Of a stretch of DNA of 52,390 nucleotides, positions 29,261 to 37,622 are shown piece by piece. The position numbers and the translations under genes were made by a program. Position 1 is the first letter of the stretch, and each line of letters starts with the position of its first letter. The DNA is taken from the NCBI GenBank assembly GCA_004799435.1, contig SSMV01000045.1, positions 1 to 52,390 of the forward strand, in the 5' to 3' direction. The notes beneath the pieces were generated by a model. That model ran no database searches, was not told where the DNA came from, and saw only the letters and a program-made list of their open reading frames with translations. Origin of the DNA: Bradyrhizobium sp. Lineage in GTDB: Bacteria > Pseudomonadota > Alphaproteobacteria > Rhizobiales > Beijerinckiaceae.

Positions 29261-30463
29261 TCAGAGGATCGCCGCATTGACCATGTTGCGATAGAGCAGG
29301 CGTGGGCGGAGATAATCCTCGGGCGCGTGCAGCATCAGGATCGCGCTCAATTCGTCGCGCGGCGAGACCCAGAAGGCCGTGCCGGCGACGCCGCCCCAGG
29401 CGAATTCGCCGACCGACCCGGCGGTCGGCGCCAGCCCCGGCGCGATGCGCACCGCGAAGCCAAGCCCGTGGCCGTGACCGGGAACGAGAAAGGGATTGCT
29501 GCGATCGACATCGGGCCCGAGTTGATCGCTCGTCATAAAGGCGAGCGTGCGGGCCCCGAGGATACGCACGCCTTCGAGCGCGCCGCCGCCCTCGATCATC
29601 GCGAGAAAACGCGCAAAGTCGCCGATCGTCGAGACGAGGCCGGAGCCCGCCATTTCGAAGGGCGGCGTGGCGCTCCCGTCGATGAGGTCGATCTTGTTGG
29701 CGCGCAGCGTCTCATAGGAAAACGGCTCGGCGAGGCGCGCGCGTTTTTCCGCCGGCGTGAAGAAACCCGTGTCGGTCATGCCGAGCGGCGCCAGCACGCG
29801 CCGGTGGAGAAATTCGCCGAGCCGCAGTCCGGAGACGACTTCGAGAACACGGCCGAGCACGTCGAAGGACAGGCCATATTCGAAGGCCTCGCCGGGATGG
29901 CGCTGCAGGGGCAAGGCGGCGAGCCGGTCGATCTGCTCGGCGATCGGGTGGGAGATATTGACGATGTCGGCTTGCGCGACCAACCGCTGCACCGCCGAGC
30001 CGCCGGCGAAACTGTAAGTCAGTCCCGATGTGTGGCGAAACAGATCATGGATGAGGATCGGCCGGCGGGCCGGCGTGAGTTCGAGCGCGCCGCCGCGTTC
30101 GACGCCGACTTTCATCGCAGCGAAAGCCGGCAGGTATTTGCTCAAGGGATCGCCAAGCAGCAGCCGCCCTTCCTCGACCAGCGTCATGGCGGCGACGGCG
30201 ACGATCGGCTTGGTCATCGAATAGATGCGGAAAATCGCGTCCTGCGGCATCGCCGGACCGCCCGGCCGCAGCGCGCCGAAGCGCTCGCTATAGGCGATTT
30301 TGCCGCGTCGCGAGATGAGCAGCGAAACGCCCGGCATGCGGCGCTCGGCGATTTCGCGCGTCATTGTTTCGCCGATCCGCGCCAGCGCCGGGGCCGACAG
30401 GCCGACCTCTTGCGCGGGCGCGGTCGGCAGGCCGAAGAGACGGTTTGCGGCGGGATTGGTCAT
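29261..30463 (-). CDS. Beta-lactamase-family serine hydrolase (class C/esterase-like)
   Basis: A 400-residue penicillin-binding-like hydrolase. The nucleophile motif SxxK is S82-M-T-K85 (IYSMTKPIVAV), the second motif is a Tyr in FEYGLSFDVLG, and a Gly-rich third motif reads WGGVAGT. No export signal is visible, so a cytoplasmic esterase or amidase similar to EstB is more likely than a true beta-lactamase. The start chosen (MTNPAANRLF) gives homology from the first residues; the frame stays open far upstream only because it runs antisense to rarA. Divergent from rarA, with 102 bases between starts. Confidence 0.9.
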   Translation of the reverse strand: MTNPAANRLFGLPTAPAQEVGLSAPALARIGETMTREIAERRMPGVSLLISRRGKIAYSERFGALRPGGPAMPQDAIFRIYSMTKPIVAVAAMTLVEEGRLLLGDPLSKYLPAFAAMKVGVERGGALELTPARRPILIHDLFRHTSGLTYSFAGGSAVQRLVAQADIVNISHPIAEQIDRLAALPLQRHPGEAFEYGLSFDVLGRVLEVVSGLRLGEFLHRRVLAPLGMTDTGFFTPAEKRARLAEPFSYETLRANKIDLIDGSATPPFEMAGSGLVSTIGDFARFLAMIEGGGALEGVRILGARTLAFMTSDQLGPDVDRSNPFLVPGHGHGLGFAVRIAPGLAPTAGSVGEFAWGGVAGTAFWVSPRDELSAILMLHAPEDYLRPRLLYRNMVNAAIL

Positions 30464-30565
30464 GCGGCCAAGGATGGTCTTTCGTCGCCGCGCCGGCAAG
30501 CATGGCGAGAGGCTGGAATTCGGTCTTAGGCTGGACTTGCGCCCTCCGCGGAGTAGAGAAATCCC

Positions 30566-31867
30566 ATGGCCGCCTCCGATCTCTTCGCGCCGCTCGAACC
30601 GCCGCCGCCTTTGCCTGAGCGCCTCAGGCCGCAAAGCCTCGACGAAGTCGCGGGACAGGAGCATCTGACCGGTCCCGACGGCGCGCTGACCCGCATGCTG
30701 GCCGCGGCCAGCCTCGGCTCGATGATTTTCTGGGGGCCGCCAGGCTCCGGCAAAACGACGGTGGCGCGGCTGATCGGCAAACAGGCCGACGCGGAATTCG
30801 TCCAGGTGTCGGCGATCCATAGCGGCGTCGCCGAACTGAAGAAGATTTTCGACGCCGCGCGCGGGCGGCGCAGCACCGGCCGCGCGACGCTGCTCTTCGT
30901 CGATGAGATTCACCGCTTCAATCGCGCGCAGCAGGATTCCTTTCTGCCGGTGATGGAGGACGGGTCGATCACGCTGATCGGCGCGACGACCGAAAATCCC
31001 TCCTTCGAACTCAACGCCGCCTTGCTGTCGCGCGCCCGCGTGCTGGTCTTCAAGCCGCTCGACGCCGCGGCGATCGAGAAGCTGATCGCGCGCGCCGAGA
31101 GCGTGGTCGAGAAAGCGCTGCCGCTCGACGAAGCCGCGCGGGCGACGCTCGTTCAAATGGCCGACGGTGACGGGCGCGCCGCGTTGACGCTGGCCGAGGA
31201 AGTCTGGCGCGCTGCGCGCGCGGGCGAGATTTTCGATCCCGCCGGTCTGGTCGCCGTCGTGCAGCGTCGCGCGCCGATCTACGACAAGGCGCAGGAAGGC
31301 CATTACAATCTGATCTCGGCGCTACACAAAAGCGTGCGCGGCTCCGATCCCGATGCGGCGCTCTATTATCTGGCGCGCATGTTGGATGCCGGTGAAGACC
31401 CGCTGTTCCTGGCGCGACGCGTGGTGAGGATGGCGAGCGAGGACATCGGGCTCGCCGATCCGCAGGCGCTGGTCGTCGCCAACGCGGCCAAGGACGCTTA
31501 TGATTTTCTCGGGAGCCCCGAGGGCGAATTGGCGATTGCGCAAGCCGTCGTCTATGTCGCGACCGCGCCGAAATCCAACGCGCTCTACACCGCCTTCTCG
31601 GCGGCGCGCGCGACCGCCCAAGCCAAGGGCTCGCTGCCGCCGCCCAAGACCATTCTCAACGCGCCGACCAAGCTGATGCGCCAGGAGGGCTACGGCGCCG
31701 ACTATCTCTACGATCACGATCAGCCCGAGGCTTTCTCCGGCCAGAATTACTGGCCCGACGCGCTGGGCCGCCAGCAATTCTACATGCCCGTCGAACGCGG
31801 CTTCGAGCGCGAGATCAGAAAGCGGCTCGACTATTGGGAGAAGCTGCGGAAAGAGCGGGGCGGCTAA
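30566..31867 (+). CDS. rarA: Replication-associated recombination protein RarA (MgsA)
   Basis: AAA+ clamp-loader-like ATPase that acts at stalled replication forks. Walker A is G57-PPGSGKT-T64, Walker B LLFVDEIHRFNRAQQD, sensor 1 IGATTENPSFELN, and the C-terminal helical domain contains SALHKSVRGSDPDAALYYLARML and the family signature RQEGYGADYLYDHDQPE. 433 residues, normal length. The first repeat of the 31.9-33.0 kb array begins immediately after its stop codon. Confidence 0.96.
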   Translation: MAASDLFAPLEPPPPLPERLRPQSLDEVAGQEHLTGPDGALTRMLAAASLGSMIFWGPPGSGKTTVARLIGKQADAEFVQVSAIHSGVAELKKIFDAARGRRSTGRATLLFVDEIHRFNRAQQDSFLPVMEDGSITLIGATTENPSFELNAALLSRARVLVFKPLDAAAIEKLIARAESVVEKALPLDEAARATLVQMADGDGRAALTLAEEVWRAARAGEIFDPAGLVAVVQRRAPIYDKAQEGHYNLISALHKSVRGSDPDAALYYLARMLDAGEDPLFLARRVVRMASEDIGLADPQALVVANAAKDAYDFLGSPEGELAIAQAVVYVATAPKSNALYTAFSAARATAQAKGSLPPPKTILNAPTKLMRQEGYGADYLYDHDQPEAFSGQNYWPDALGRQQFYMPVERGFEREIRKRLDYWEKLRKERGG

Positions 31868-31868
31868 T

Positions 31869-32012
31869 CACCCGCGCCCCTCACCCTACCTCTCCCCGCC
31901 AAAGGCGGGGAGAGGGGAAGGATGCAGCACGCCTCGCGTTGCCACTGTGGACACGCGCCGCTCTTCGCACCTCCTCTCCCGGCAACGCGGGGAGAGGCAG
32001 GGTGAGGGGCCG
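31869..32012. repeat. Compound inverted repeat, copy 1
   Basis: Left arm CCCCTCACCCTACCTCTCC at 31877, with the hairpin CTCCCCGCC-AAAG-GCGGGGAG, and right arm at about 31970-32010 that ends GGCAGGGTGAGGGG. The two outer arms are inverted and each also folds on itself. A spacer of about 50 bases lies between. It starts inside or right after the rarA stop. About 145 bases, very similar to copy 2 including the flank CGGCTAA-CACCCGCG. Confidence 0.85.
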
Positions 32013-32022
32013 GGGATTGCGC

Positions 32023-32304
32023 CTAAGCCGTGAGATAGCGCGGCAACTCGCGCTCGAATTCCGGAAAATAGCGGGCGATTGCGCTGAGATCGAAGCGCGA
32101 CAGGATCGACTCTTTCGGCTCGCGGTCGAGCAGAAAGCGAAACGCCGCTTCGACGAGCCGTTCGGGAGTTGCGTCTCCCGCAAGCCGCGCGCAGTCCCCG
32201 GCGCTGACCGTCACGCGATGGCGCGTCGCGCCCGCGCCCTGCGCGACTTCGACCGCAAAAGTAAGCGGGCCTGCGCCGGGAAGGCGGGTGACGGCGATGA
32301 GCAT
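32023..32304 (-). CDS. Small conserved-looking hypothetical protein
   Basis: A 93-residue protein with no signal peptide or membrane helix; I do not recognise the family. It reads as a real gene: a beta-rich first half (MLIAVTRLPGAGPLTFAVEVA...HRVTVSAGDCARL) and a helical second half (PERLVEAAFRFLLDREPKESIL...FPEFERELPRYL), with good codon use for this genome. The ATG at 32304 is taken because it begins the strand; a GTG at 32346 would add 14 residues and has GAGGGG upstream, but that sequence belongs to repeat copy 2. The gene is enclosed by repeat copies 1 and 2. Confidence 0.65.
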   Translation of the reverse strand: MLIAVTRLPGAGPLTFAVEVAQGAGATRHRVTVSAGDCARLAGDATPERLVEAAFRFLLDREPKESILSRFDLSAIARYFPEFERELPRYLTA

Positions 32305-32341
32305 GTTCGGCTTATCGGTTTGCAATTGGGCGGCGCGGCTA

Positions 32342-32485
32342 ACCACCCGCGCCCCTCACCCTACCTCTCCCCGCCAAGGGCGGGGAGAGGGGAAGGGCGG
32401 CGCCCCGACTTGCGACTGTGATCACGCGCCGCTCTTCGCACCTCCTCTCCCCGCAACGCGGGGAGAGGCAGGGTGAGGGGCGGGG
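32342..32485. repeat. Compound inverted repeat, copy 2
   Basis: Same structure as copy 1: left arm from 32352 with hairpin CTCCCCGCC-AA-GGGCGGGGAG, right arm about 32440-32481 with CTCCCCGCAACGCGGGGAG. Spacer differs from copy 1 but keeps CACGCGCCGCTCTTCGCACC before the right arm. It separates the hypothetical gene from the DUF559 gene. Confidence 0.85.
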
Positions 32486-32497
32486 GGAAAAGCGCGC

Positions 32498-32896
32498 TCA
32501 GTCCGCCTTTCCCGATGATTCCGTCAGCGCCTGGGCGATCTCATCCAGCACTGCCTCGACGTTCTCGTAAATCTGCGCGTTGGCGAAACGCAGCACCCGA
32601 TAGCCTTGGGTTTGCAAAAATGCGCTGCGGCGGCGGTCGTGCGCGATCTCTTCATCGCTCGAATGCGTTTCGCCATCGATTTCGACGACAAGCTTCGCAG
32701 CGCGGCAAGCGAAGTCGGCGAAATAGGGACCGATCGGTTCCGAGCGGACGAATTTGGCGCCTTGCAGCCCGCGGCTCTTCAGACGCGACCACAGGATGCG
32801 CTCGGCCGCTGGCGAGAGTCTGCGCAATTCGCGCGCGCGTCGTATCTCCAATACGCGAAGTCCGCGCATCGGCTTCGTCTCCTTGATCGCGGCCAT
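32498..32896 (-). CDS. DUF559 (endonuclease-fold) protein
   Basis: A 132-residue protein of the DUF559 family, related to the very-short-patch-repair/restriction endonuclease fold. The family pattern is complete: [21 protein letters not shown] with D61, E72, D74 and H78 as probable metal and catalytic residues, then [20 protein letters not shown]. No partner methylase or restriction gene is near. ATG at 32896 used; an ATG at 32869 is also possible. It sits between repeat copies 2 and 3, which suggests it entered or moves with them. The substrate is not known for this family. Confidence 0.88.
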   Translation of the reverse strand: MAAIKETKPMRGLRVLEIRRARELRRLSPAAERILWSRLKSRGLQGAKFVRSEPIGPYFADFACRAAKLVVEIDGETHSSDEEIAHDRRRSAFLQTQGYRVLRFANAQIYENVEAVLDEIAQALTESSGKAD

Positions 32897-32902
32897 TCCC
32901 CC

Positions 32903-33010
32903 AAGCCCCTCACCCTACCTCTCCCCGATAAGGGCGGGGAGAGGGGAAGGACGCTCAATGTTGCCGTCTCCTCTCCCCGCAACGCGGGGAGAGGCAGGGT
33001 GAGGGGCAGG
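32903..33010. repeat. Compound inverted repeat, copy 3
   Basis: Third copy, with a shorter spacer: left arm CCCCTCACCCTACCTCTCC with hairpin CTCCCCG-ATAAGGG-CGGGGAG, right arm CTCCCCGCAACGCGGGGAG followed by GGCAGGGTGAGGGG. It ends about 75 bases before the ndk start, so it may lie in the ndk leader or promoter. Confidence 0.85.
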
Positions 33011-33085
33011 GGGATTGACCATCGCCTTGCCGCTGTCATTGCCCGCCGCTATAAGCGCGGCGATTTCCCAACTACGAAAGCGCCC

Positions 33086-33508
33086 ATGGCCCTCGAACGC
33101 ACCTTCTCCATCCTCAAGCCCGACGTCACGCGCCGCAATCTGACCGGCGCGGTCAACGCCCGCATCGAGGCGGCCGGGTTGCGCATCATCGCCCAGAAGC
33201 GCGTGCATATGACGCGCGCCCAGGCCGAGGCCTTCTATGGCGTGCATCGCGAGCGCCCGTTCTTCGGCGAGCTGGTCGAGATGATGACCGCTGCGCCGGT
33301 GGTGGTGCAGGTGCTGGAGGGCGAAAACGCGATCCAGCGCTATCGCGACGTGATGGGCGCGACCAATCCCGAGAAAGCGGCGCAAGGCACGATCCGCAAG
33401 GAATTCGCGCTGTCGATGGGCGAGAATTCGGTTCACGGCTCCGACGCGCCGGCGACCGCGATGGTCGAAATCGCGCAGTTCTTCCCCGGCAACGACATCG
33501 TCGGCTAG
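33086..33508 (+). CDS. ndk: Nucleoside diphosphate kinase
   Basis: Equilibrates NTP and NDP pools by a phosphohistidine intermediate. The active His is H117 in NSVHGSD, and [15 protein letters not shown] is the standard N-terminus. Length 140 is exact for the family. The upstream frame open to 32606 passes through repeat copy 3 and is not coding. A ParA-like gene converges on it with 18 bases between. Confidence 0.97.
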   Translation: MALERTFSILKPDVTRRNLTGAVNARIEAAGLRIIAQKRVHMTRAQAEAFYGVHRERPFFGELVEMMTAAPVVVQVLEGENAIQRYRDVMGATNPEKAAQGTIRKEFALSMGENSVHGSDAPATAMVEIAQFFPGNDIVG

Positions 33509-33526
33509 GCGCGCGCCGAAACGCCT

Positions 33527-34204
33527 CTAAGCCGCCGCGGCGGACGCGCGCGGCTTGGCGGCCTCGGCGCGCTTGAACAGCGCGTTCTCCATCTTTTCCG
33601 CGATTTCGCGCAATTGCGGGTAGCGCGTCTCGCGGCCAGCGCGGCCGGCGTCGAGATCGGCCTGAAAACCGTCGCGCAGCGGCCAATGTTCGCCGAGCAA
33701 TTCGAAACCGGCCTCGGCGATGGTCTCGACCGCGCGCGCCGCCTGCGAATCCGAGCGGCCGACTTTCGACAGCACCATGACGATGCGCCCCTCGGCGCCG
33801 CGTTTGGCGAGCCGATGGGCGAGCGCCAGCGTCGGTCTGAGATCGTCGTAGGAGGTGCCCGTCGGCAGGAAGACGACGTCGCTCTCCTCGGCGAGCTCCT
33901 TGGTCAGATCGTCGGCCAGTCCGCGCGTGTCGGCGACGATGAAATCGACGTTGACTTCGGCGTGACGCAGCTTCTTGAGGCTCTTGAAAGCGCGCGCGTC
34001 GATGTCGGGCTCGATTGCCGCGCGCAGCCGCGCCGCGTTCCATTCGACGCAGGTGAGTTGCTCGAGATCGAAATCGGCGAGCAGCACGCGCTTGCCCCGA
34101 TGCGCCGCGCCGACCGCGAAGAGCCGCGCCAAAGCGCTTTTGCCGACCCCGCCCTTTTGGCTGACGAAACTGACCGTCGCCGCCGGCAGTCTGCCCTTGG
34201 TCAT
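33527..34204 (-). CDS. Orphan ParA/MinD-family ATPase
   Basis: A 225-residue P-loop ATPase with the deviant Walker A motif SQKGGVGKSALARLFA near residue 15, a DFDLEQLT switch block and a Walker B-like VDFIVADTRG. The size and LxxDxDxEQ pattern fit small chromosomal ParA-like proteins similar to those that sort plasmids, chemoreceptor arrays or carboxysomes. No parB or centromere-like repeat is adjacent. The start has GGAGGGG upstream. The C-terminus is Ala/Arg/Lys rich (KRAEAAKPRASAAAA). Its cargo is unknown. Confidence 0.85.
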   Translation of the reverse strand: MTKGRLPAATVSFVSQKGGVGKSALARLFAVGAAHRGKRVLLADFDLEQLTCVEWNAARLRAAIEPDIDARAFKSLKKLRHAEVNVDFIVADTRGLADDLTKELAEESDVVFLPTGTSYDDLRPTLALAHRLAKRGAEGRIVMVLSKVGRSDSQAARAVETIAEAGFELLGEHWPLRDGFQADLDAGRAGRETRYPQLREIAEKMENALFKRAEAAKPRASAAAA

Positions 34205-34288
34205 CGTCCCCTCCGCCCCATTTGGCGCGGAGCATAGGACAGATCGCCCGCGCTCAGAAGGGCGCGCGGCGCCAGGGCAGGGGAAAGG

Positions 34289-34648
34289 TCAGGCGAAGTC
34301 CGTCATTTCGTAGAAGGGGCGGATTTCGATCTCCGACGGGCCGGGCATCGGATTGGGGCACTGCTTGACCCAGTCGATCGCCTCATCGAGGTCTCTGACG
34401 TTCCAGATCCAATAGCCCGAGGCGAGTTCGCCGGTGACGCCGAAGGGGCCGCGCTTCACCGTTCGGTCCGCGCCGTTGAAGGCGACGCGCGCGCCCTGTG
34501 CGGTCGGCTTGAGCCCGCCGCCGTCGAGCATCACACCGGCGGCGATCAGCTTCTGATTGAAGGCGCCCATTGCCGCCAGAAGCTCGGCGCTCGGCATTTT
34601 GCCGGCCTCGGAATCCGTCGTCGCCTTGACGATGACCATTACCCGCAT
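34289..34648 (-). CDS. YCII-domain protein
   Basis: A 119-residue protein of the YCII/DGPF fold (MRVMVIVKATTDSEAGKMPS... FNQKLIAAGVMLDGGGLKPT... GYWIWNVRDLDEAIDWVKQCP). Such proteins are small ferredoxin-like dimers of unclear function, often next to sigma factors or VOC proteins. GAGGGG seven bases before the ATG at 34648 decides the start over the ATG at 34663. Here it follows a VOC-family gene on the same strand after about 80 bases. Confidence 0.85.
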   Translation of the reverse strand: MRVMVIVKATTDSEAGKMPSAELLAAMGAFNQKLIAAGVMLDGGGLKPTAQGARVAFNGADRTVKRGPFGVTGELASGYWIWNVRDLDEAIDWVKQCPNPMPGPSEIEIRPFYEMTDFA

Positions 34649-34728
34649 CGCAATTCCCCTCATCGAAACTCACGCGCCGGCCGCGCGGCGTTGGCGCCGC
34701 GAGGCCGTGCGCGCTTACTAGCGAATCG

Positions 34729-35526
34729 TCAACGCTTGGGCGCAACCAGCGCGAACATCGCGCCCTCGGGATCGAGCGCCTGCACGATCCATTGCCCGCC
34801 GGGCACTTCCATCGGCCCGTTGACGATTTTGCCGCCCTTCGCCTTGACGCGATCGACCGCGGCGTCGAGTGTGGCAACGTTGAAATAATAGAGCCAGAAT
34901 GGGCCCGGCGTCTGCGGCGCGCGGGTCATCATCGCGCCGGCGTCGCTGTCGCTCCCGGCGAAGCCGAAGAGCTGATAGACGCCCATTGCGCCCATATCCA
35001 TGCCGTGGCGCTTGGTCCAGCCGAACTGGCTCGAATAGAACTCAAACGCCTTGACGCCGTCGCCGGCGTGAAGCTCGCGCCAGCCGACGAGGCCGGGCGT
35101 GTCGGGGGCGGGGTCGGGCGGCGGATTGCCGCCGGAATCGCGGAACAGGATGAAATGGGCGCCATGCGGGTCGGTGACGACCGCAAAGCGGCCGACGCCG
35201 GGAATGTCGCTGGGTGGGCGCCTCACGGCCCCGCCGGCGGCGGTCAGCTTGGCCGCCGCAGAGTCCACATTCTCGACCCAGATATAGCCGGTCCAGCAGG
35301 GGCGTGCGCCCATCGCTTTGGCGTCGGCCGGGATCGCCATCAAGCCGCCGACGCCGTAATCGCCAGCCGACAGAATCGTATAGGCCGGCGCGCCCGGCAT
35401 CTGGGGATCGCGCGCGTTCCAGCCGACGACATGGGTGTAGAAGTCCTCGGCGGCTTTAACGTTGTCGCCCATCCAGTCATACCAGACGAACTTGCCGGCG
35501 GGGCTCATGGTTTTGGCGTCGGTCAT
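34729..35526 (-). CDS. VOC-family protein with two vicinal-oxygen-chelate domains
   Basis: A 265-residue glyoxalase/dioxygenase-fold protein built from two similar halves: FVWYDWMGDNVKAAEDFYTHVVGW... and LVGWRELHAGDGVKAFEFYSSQFGW.... Each half has the paired beta-alpha-beta pattern of the superfamily. Function is not determined by sequence; members include resistance proteins and isomerases. The start is supported by GAGGAG. It is probably transcribed with the YCII gene behind it. Confidence 0.88.
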   Translation of the reverse strand: MTDAKTMSPAGKFVWYDWMGDNVKAAEDFYTHVVGWNARDPQMPGAPAYTILSAGDYGVGGLMAIPADAKAMGARPCWTGYIWVENVDSAAAKLTAAGGAVRRPPSDIPGVGRFAVVTDPHGAHFILFRDSGGNPPPDPAPDTPGLVGWRELHAGDGVKAFEFYSSQFGWTKRHGMDMGAMGVYQLFGFAGSDSDAGAMMTRAPQTPGPFWLYYFNVATLDAAVDRVKAKGGKIVNGPMEVPGGQWIVQALDPEGAMFALVAPKR

Positions 35527-35645
35527 CGTGGCGTCTCCTCAATTGGGCCGGCGGCCCGTTAAACGGCGGCGATGTCCAATCTATCCATCGCCAGCACAGC
35601 TTTCATGACGCGGCCCGCCTGGTCGGCGCTTCCTTCCATCTTCGC

Positions 35646-36896
35646 TCAGACGGAAGGACGCCGGTCGATGAAACCGCTCGCGCATTGATAACGATGCGCC
35701 ATCCATAGCACCGATGCGTCTTCTCCGGGCCTGCCGACAATTTGCAGCCCCAGCGGCAGTCCGCGCCGGTCAAACCCACAGGGGACGCTGATCGCCGGCA
35801 ATCCGAAATAATTGGCGAACATCGTATAGTCCGGCGGCAGCGCGAGCGGATTGGCGCGCGCCGTTTCGACGCGTGGAGTCGCCTGCGGATTGGTCGGCAG
35901 CACGATGAGGTCGATGTCGCGAAAATGGCGATCGGCGACCGTCCGGCGATCGGCCGCGATGCCGCCCACGCCTCCGCCGAGATCGACCGATGGCGCCGCG
36001 GCGGCGCTGACTCTATGACCGAGGCCACGGATCGTCGCGGCCGCCTGGGCGAAGGCCTCTGCAACCTCCGGGTCGGGATCGAGATTGTCGGCGATGCCGA
36101 TCCGCAGATCTGCGTCATGATCGAGACCGTCGGCAAATGATGTGGCGCGCGCGCCGCCATCCCGTTCGGCGAGCGCGTCGAGAACAAGCGCTGCATCCTT
36201 GACCGTGCGAGCGGTGATCGCCGCGTGGGACAGCCAGATGATGTCGTCGCCCGGCGGTTGTTCGCCCTCAAGTATGCCGCTCATATCGATCAGCGAATAG
36301 GTCCCCTTGAAGCCGACGACGCCGCAACAGGCCGCCGGCAGCCGGCAGGAGCCGATGGCGTCGGTGTCCAGTGTCGCCCAGCACAGGCCGCTGGCGATGG
36401 CCGCCGCCGAGCCGCTCGACGAACCGCCGGCGATAAAATCGGCATTCCACGGATTCTTCACGGGTCCGAAGGCGCTTTCGAGTCCGGTCGTCCCCATCCC
36501 GAGCGTGTGCATGTTCGTCTTGCCAAGGATGATCGCGCCGGCATCCTTCAGCCGCGCGACCGCCGCCGCATCGCGGCCGGGGATGCGATGCTTGAAGGGT
36601 TCGAAACCGGCGGTCGTCCTGATCCCCGCGGTGTCGTAGAAATCCTTTACCGCGACGGGGACGCCATGCAGCGGCCCGCGCCACTTGCCTTGTTTGATTT
36701 CACGCTCCGCCGTCGCGGCCGCTTGCGTCGCGCTGTCGGCGGCGACCGTGATGAAGGCGTTGAGCTCGGGTTGCAGGCGCTCGATTTGGCGCAACGACGC
36801 GGCGACGAGGTCGACCGGCGAGACTCGCAACGCGCGCAATTCATCGCTTATGTGAGCAATGCTATCGTAGCAGTTCCATGTCGAGGTCAAGCTCAT
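35646..36896 (-). CDS. Amidase-signature hydrolase, compact form
   Basis: Cytoplasmic amidase of the GatA/AS family. The Ser-cisSer-Lys triad is present: K84 in VPVAVKDFYD, Ser in GGSSSGSAAA (159-161) and nucleophile S183 in DTDAIGSCRLPAA. Conserved late blocks are FANYFGLPAISVPCGF and GLPLGLQIVGRPGED. At 416 residues it is shorter than the usual 450-500: between VSAAAAPSV and DIDLIVLPT only about 30 residues are found, where most members have a longer helical segment. It starts 12 bases after the tetR stop, so the regulator and enzyme are co-transcribed. Substrate unknown. Confidence 0.9.
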   Translation of the reverse strand: MSLTSTWNCYDSIAHISDELRALRVSPVDLVAASLRQIERLQPELNAFITVAADSATQAAATAEREIKQGKWRGPLHGVPVAVKDFYDTAGIRTTAGFEPFKHRIPGRDAAAVARLKDAGAIILGKTNMHTLGMGTTGLESAFGPVKNPWNADFIAGGSSSGSAAAIASGLCWATLDTDAIGSCRLPAACCGVVGFKGTYSLIDMSGILEGEQPPGDDIIWLSHAAITARTVKDAALVLDALAERDGGARATSFADGLDHDADLRIGIADNLDPDPEVAEAFAQAAATIRGLGHRVSAAAAPSVDLGGGVGGIAADRRTVADRHFRDIDLIVLPTNPQATPRVETARANPLALPPDYTMFANYFGLPAISVPCGFDRRGLPLGLQIVGRPGEDASVLWMAHRYQCASGFIDRRPSV

Positions 36897-36908
36897 TGTC
36901 GCTCGCCC

Positions 36909-37541
36909 TCAGTTCGCCAGCGCGCGATTGGCGAACAGCGCTTCCAGATAGCGGGTGAGATGATCGAGGCAGTCGGCGGCGACTTTCGGGCCGCCCTTCG
37001 CCTTGGCGAGCACGAACGCGCCCTGCAGCACGGCCTGGGTGTAGAGCGCAAGGCTTTCGGGCGTCCAGGTCGCATTGGGATCGCAGAGCGCCTTGGCGGC
37101 GGCGAGATCGCCGACCAGCCGCTCGGCATGGGCGCTGATATAGCGGTCGCAGGCTTCGCGAATGGCGGGATGGGTCGCGTAGGCTTCCTGGACCATTGTG
37201 CCGAGCAGGCAGGTGAACTGCGCAAGCTCGCCCTGCAGGATCGCCTTGCGAAAATCGATATAGCCGAGCACGCGATTGCGCGGGTCGGGCAGGGCGCGAT
37301 AGGGCGCGGCGTCGAACAGCGCGTCGGCCCGCGCAGAAAAATGCGCGGCGGCGGCGATTGCACAGGCCTCCTTGCTGGCGAAATGATGGAAGAAGCCGCC
37401 CTTGGTCAGACCGGCAGCGTCGCAGATGTCCTCGACCCGGGTCGCCGAATAGCCCTTGGCGCGAATGGCGTCGATGGCGGCCGTCAGCAGCCGCTCCTCC
37501 GATCCCCGCGCCGCCAGGGCGCGCGCATGCGCCGTCGCCAT
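36909..37541 (-). CDS. TetR-family transcriptional regulator
   Basis: A 210-residue repressor-type protein. The N-terminal HTH reads RLLTAAIDAIRAKGYSATRVEDICDAAGLTKGGFFHHFASKEACAIAAA, and the rest is a helical ligand-binding domain. The start at 37541 is decided by GGGAGGG six bases upstream; an ATG at 37577 lacks this. It leads the amidase gene and is divergent from an SRPBCC gene; a perfect palindrome in the shared promoter region is a candidate operator, which would make it self-regulating. Confidence 0.93.
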   Translation of the reverse strand: MATAHARALAARGSEERLLTAAIDAIRAKGYSATRVEDICDAAGLTKGGFFHHFASKEACAIAAAAHFSARADALFDAAPYRALPDPRNRVLGYIDFRKAILQGELAQFTCLLGTMVQEAYATHPAIREACDRYISAHAERLVGDLAAAKALCDPNATWTPESLALYTQAVLQGAFVLAKAKGGPKVAADCLDHLTRYLEALFANRALAN

Positions 37542-37583
37542 GATCGTCCCTCCCGTCGCGTCGAACACGCTCGCCACCCATGC

Positions 37584-37599
37584 TACCGACCAGTCGGTA
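37584..37599. promoter_or_regulatory. Candidate TetR operator
   Basis: TACCGAC-CA-GTCGGTA is a perfect inverted repeat with 7-base arms and a 2-base centre, located 43 bases before the tetR start and 24-90 bases before the two possible SRPBCC starts. The ACCGAC/GTCGGT half-sites resemble operators known for several TetR proteins. Binding is inferred, not shown. Confidence 0.7.
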
Positions 37600-37622
37600 T
37601 GAAATCAAGTCCGAGGGCCGCG

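Noticed and set aside
30464..31303. N-terminal extension of the serine hydrolase to 680 residues
   Set aside because: The extension is antisense to rarA and has no family similarity; the hydrolase homology starts at the ATG at 30463.
31869..33010. CRISPR-like repeat array
   Set aside because: Repeats are palindromic, long, irregularly spaced and separated by genes; no cas genes or regular spacers.
36225..37622. Long plus-strand frame leading into the SRPBCC gene
   Set aside because: Antisense to the amidase and tetR genes; the real gene starts at 37623 or 37689.
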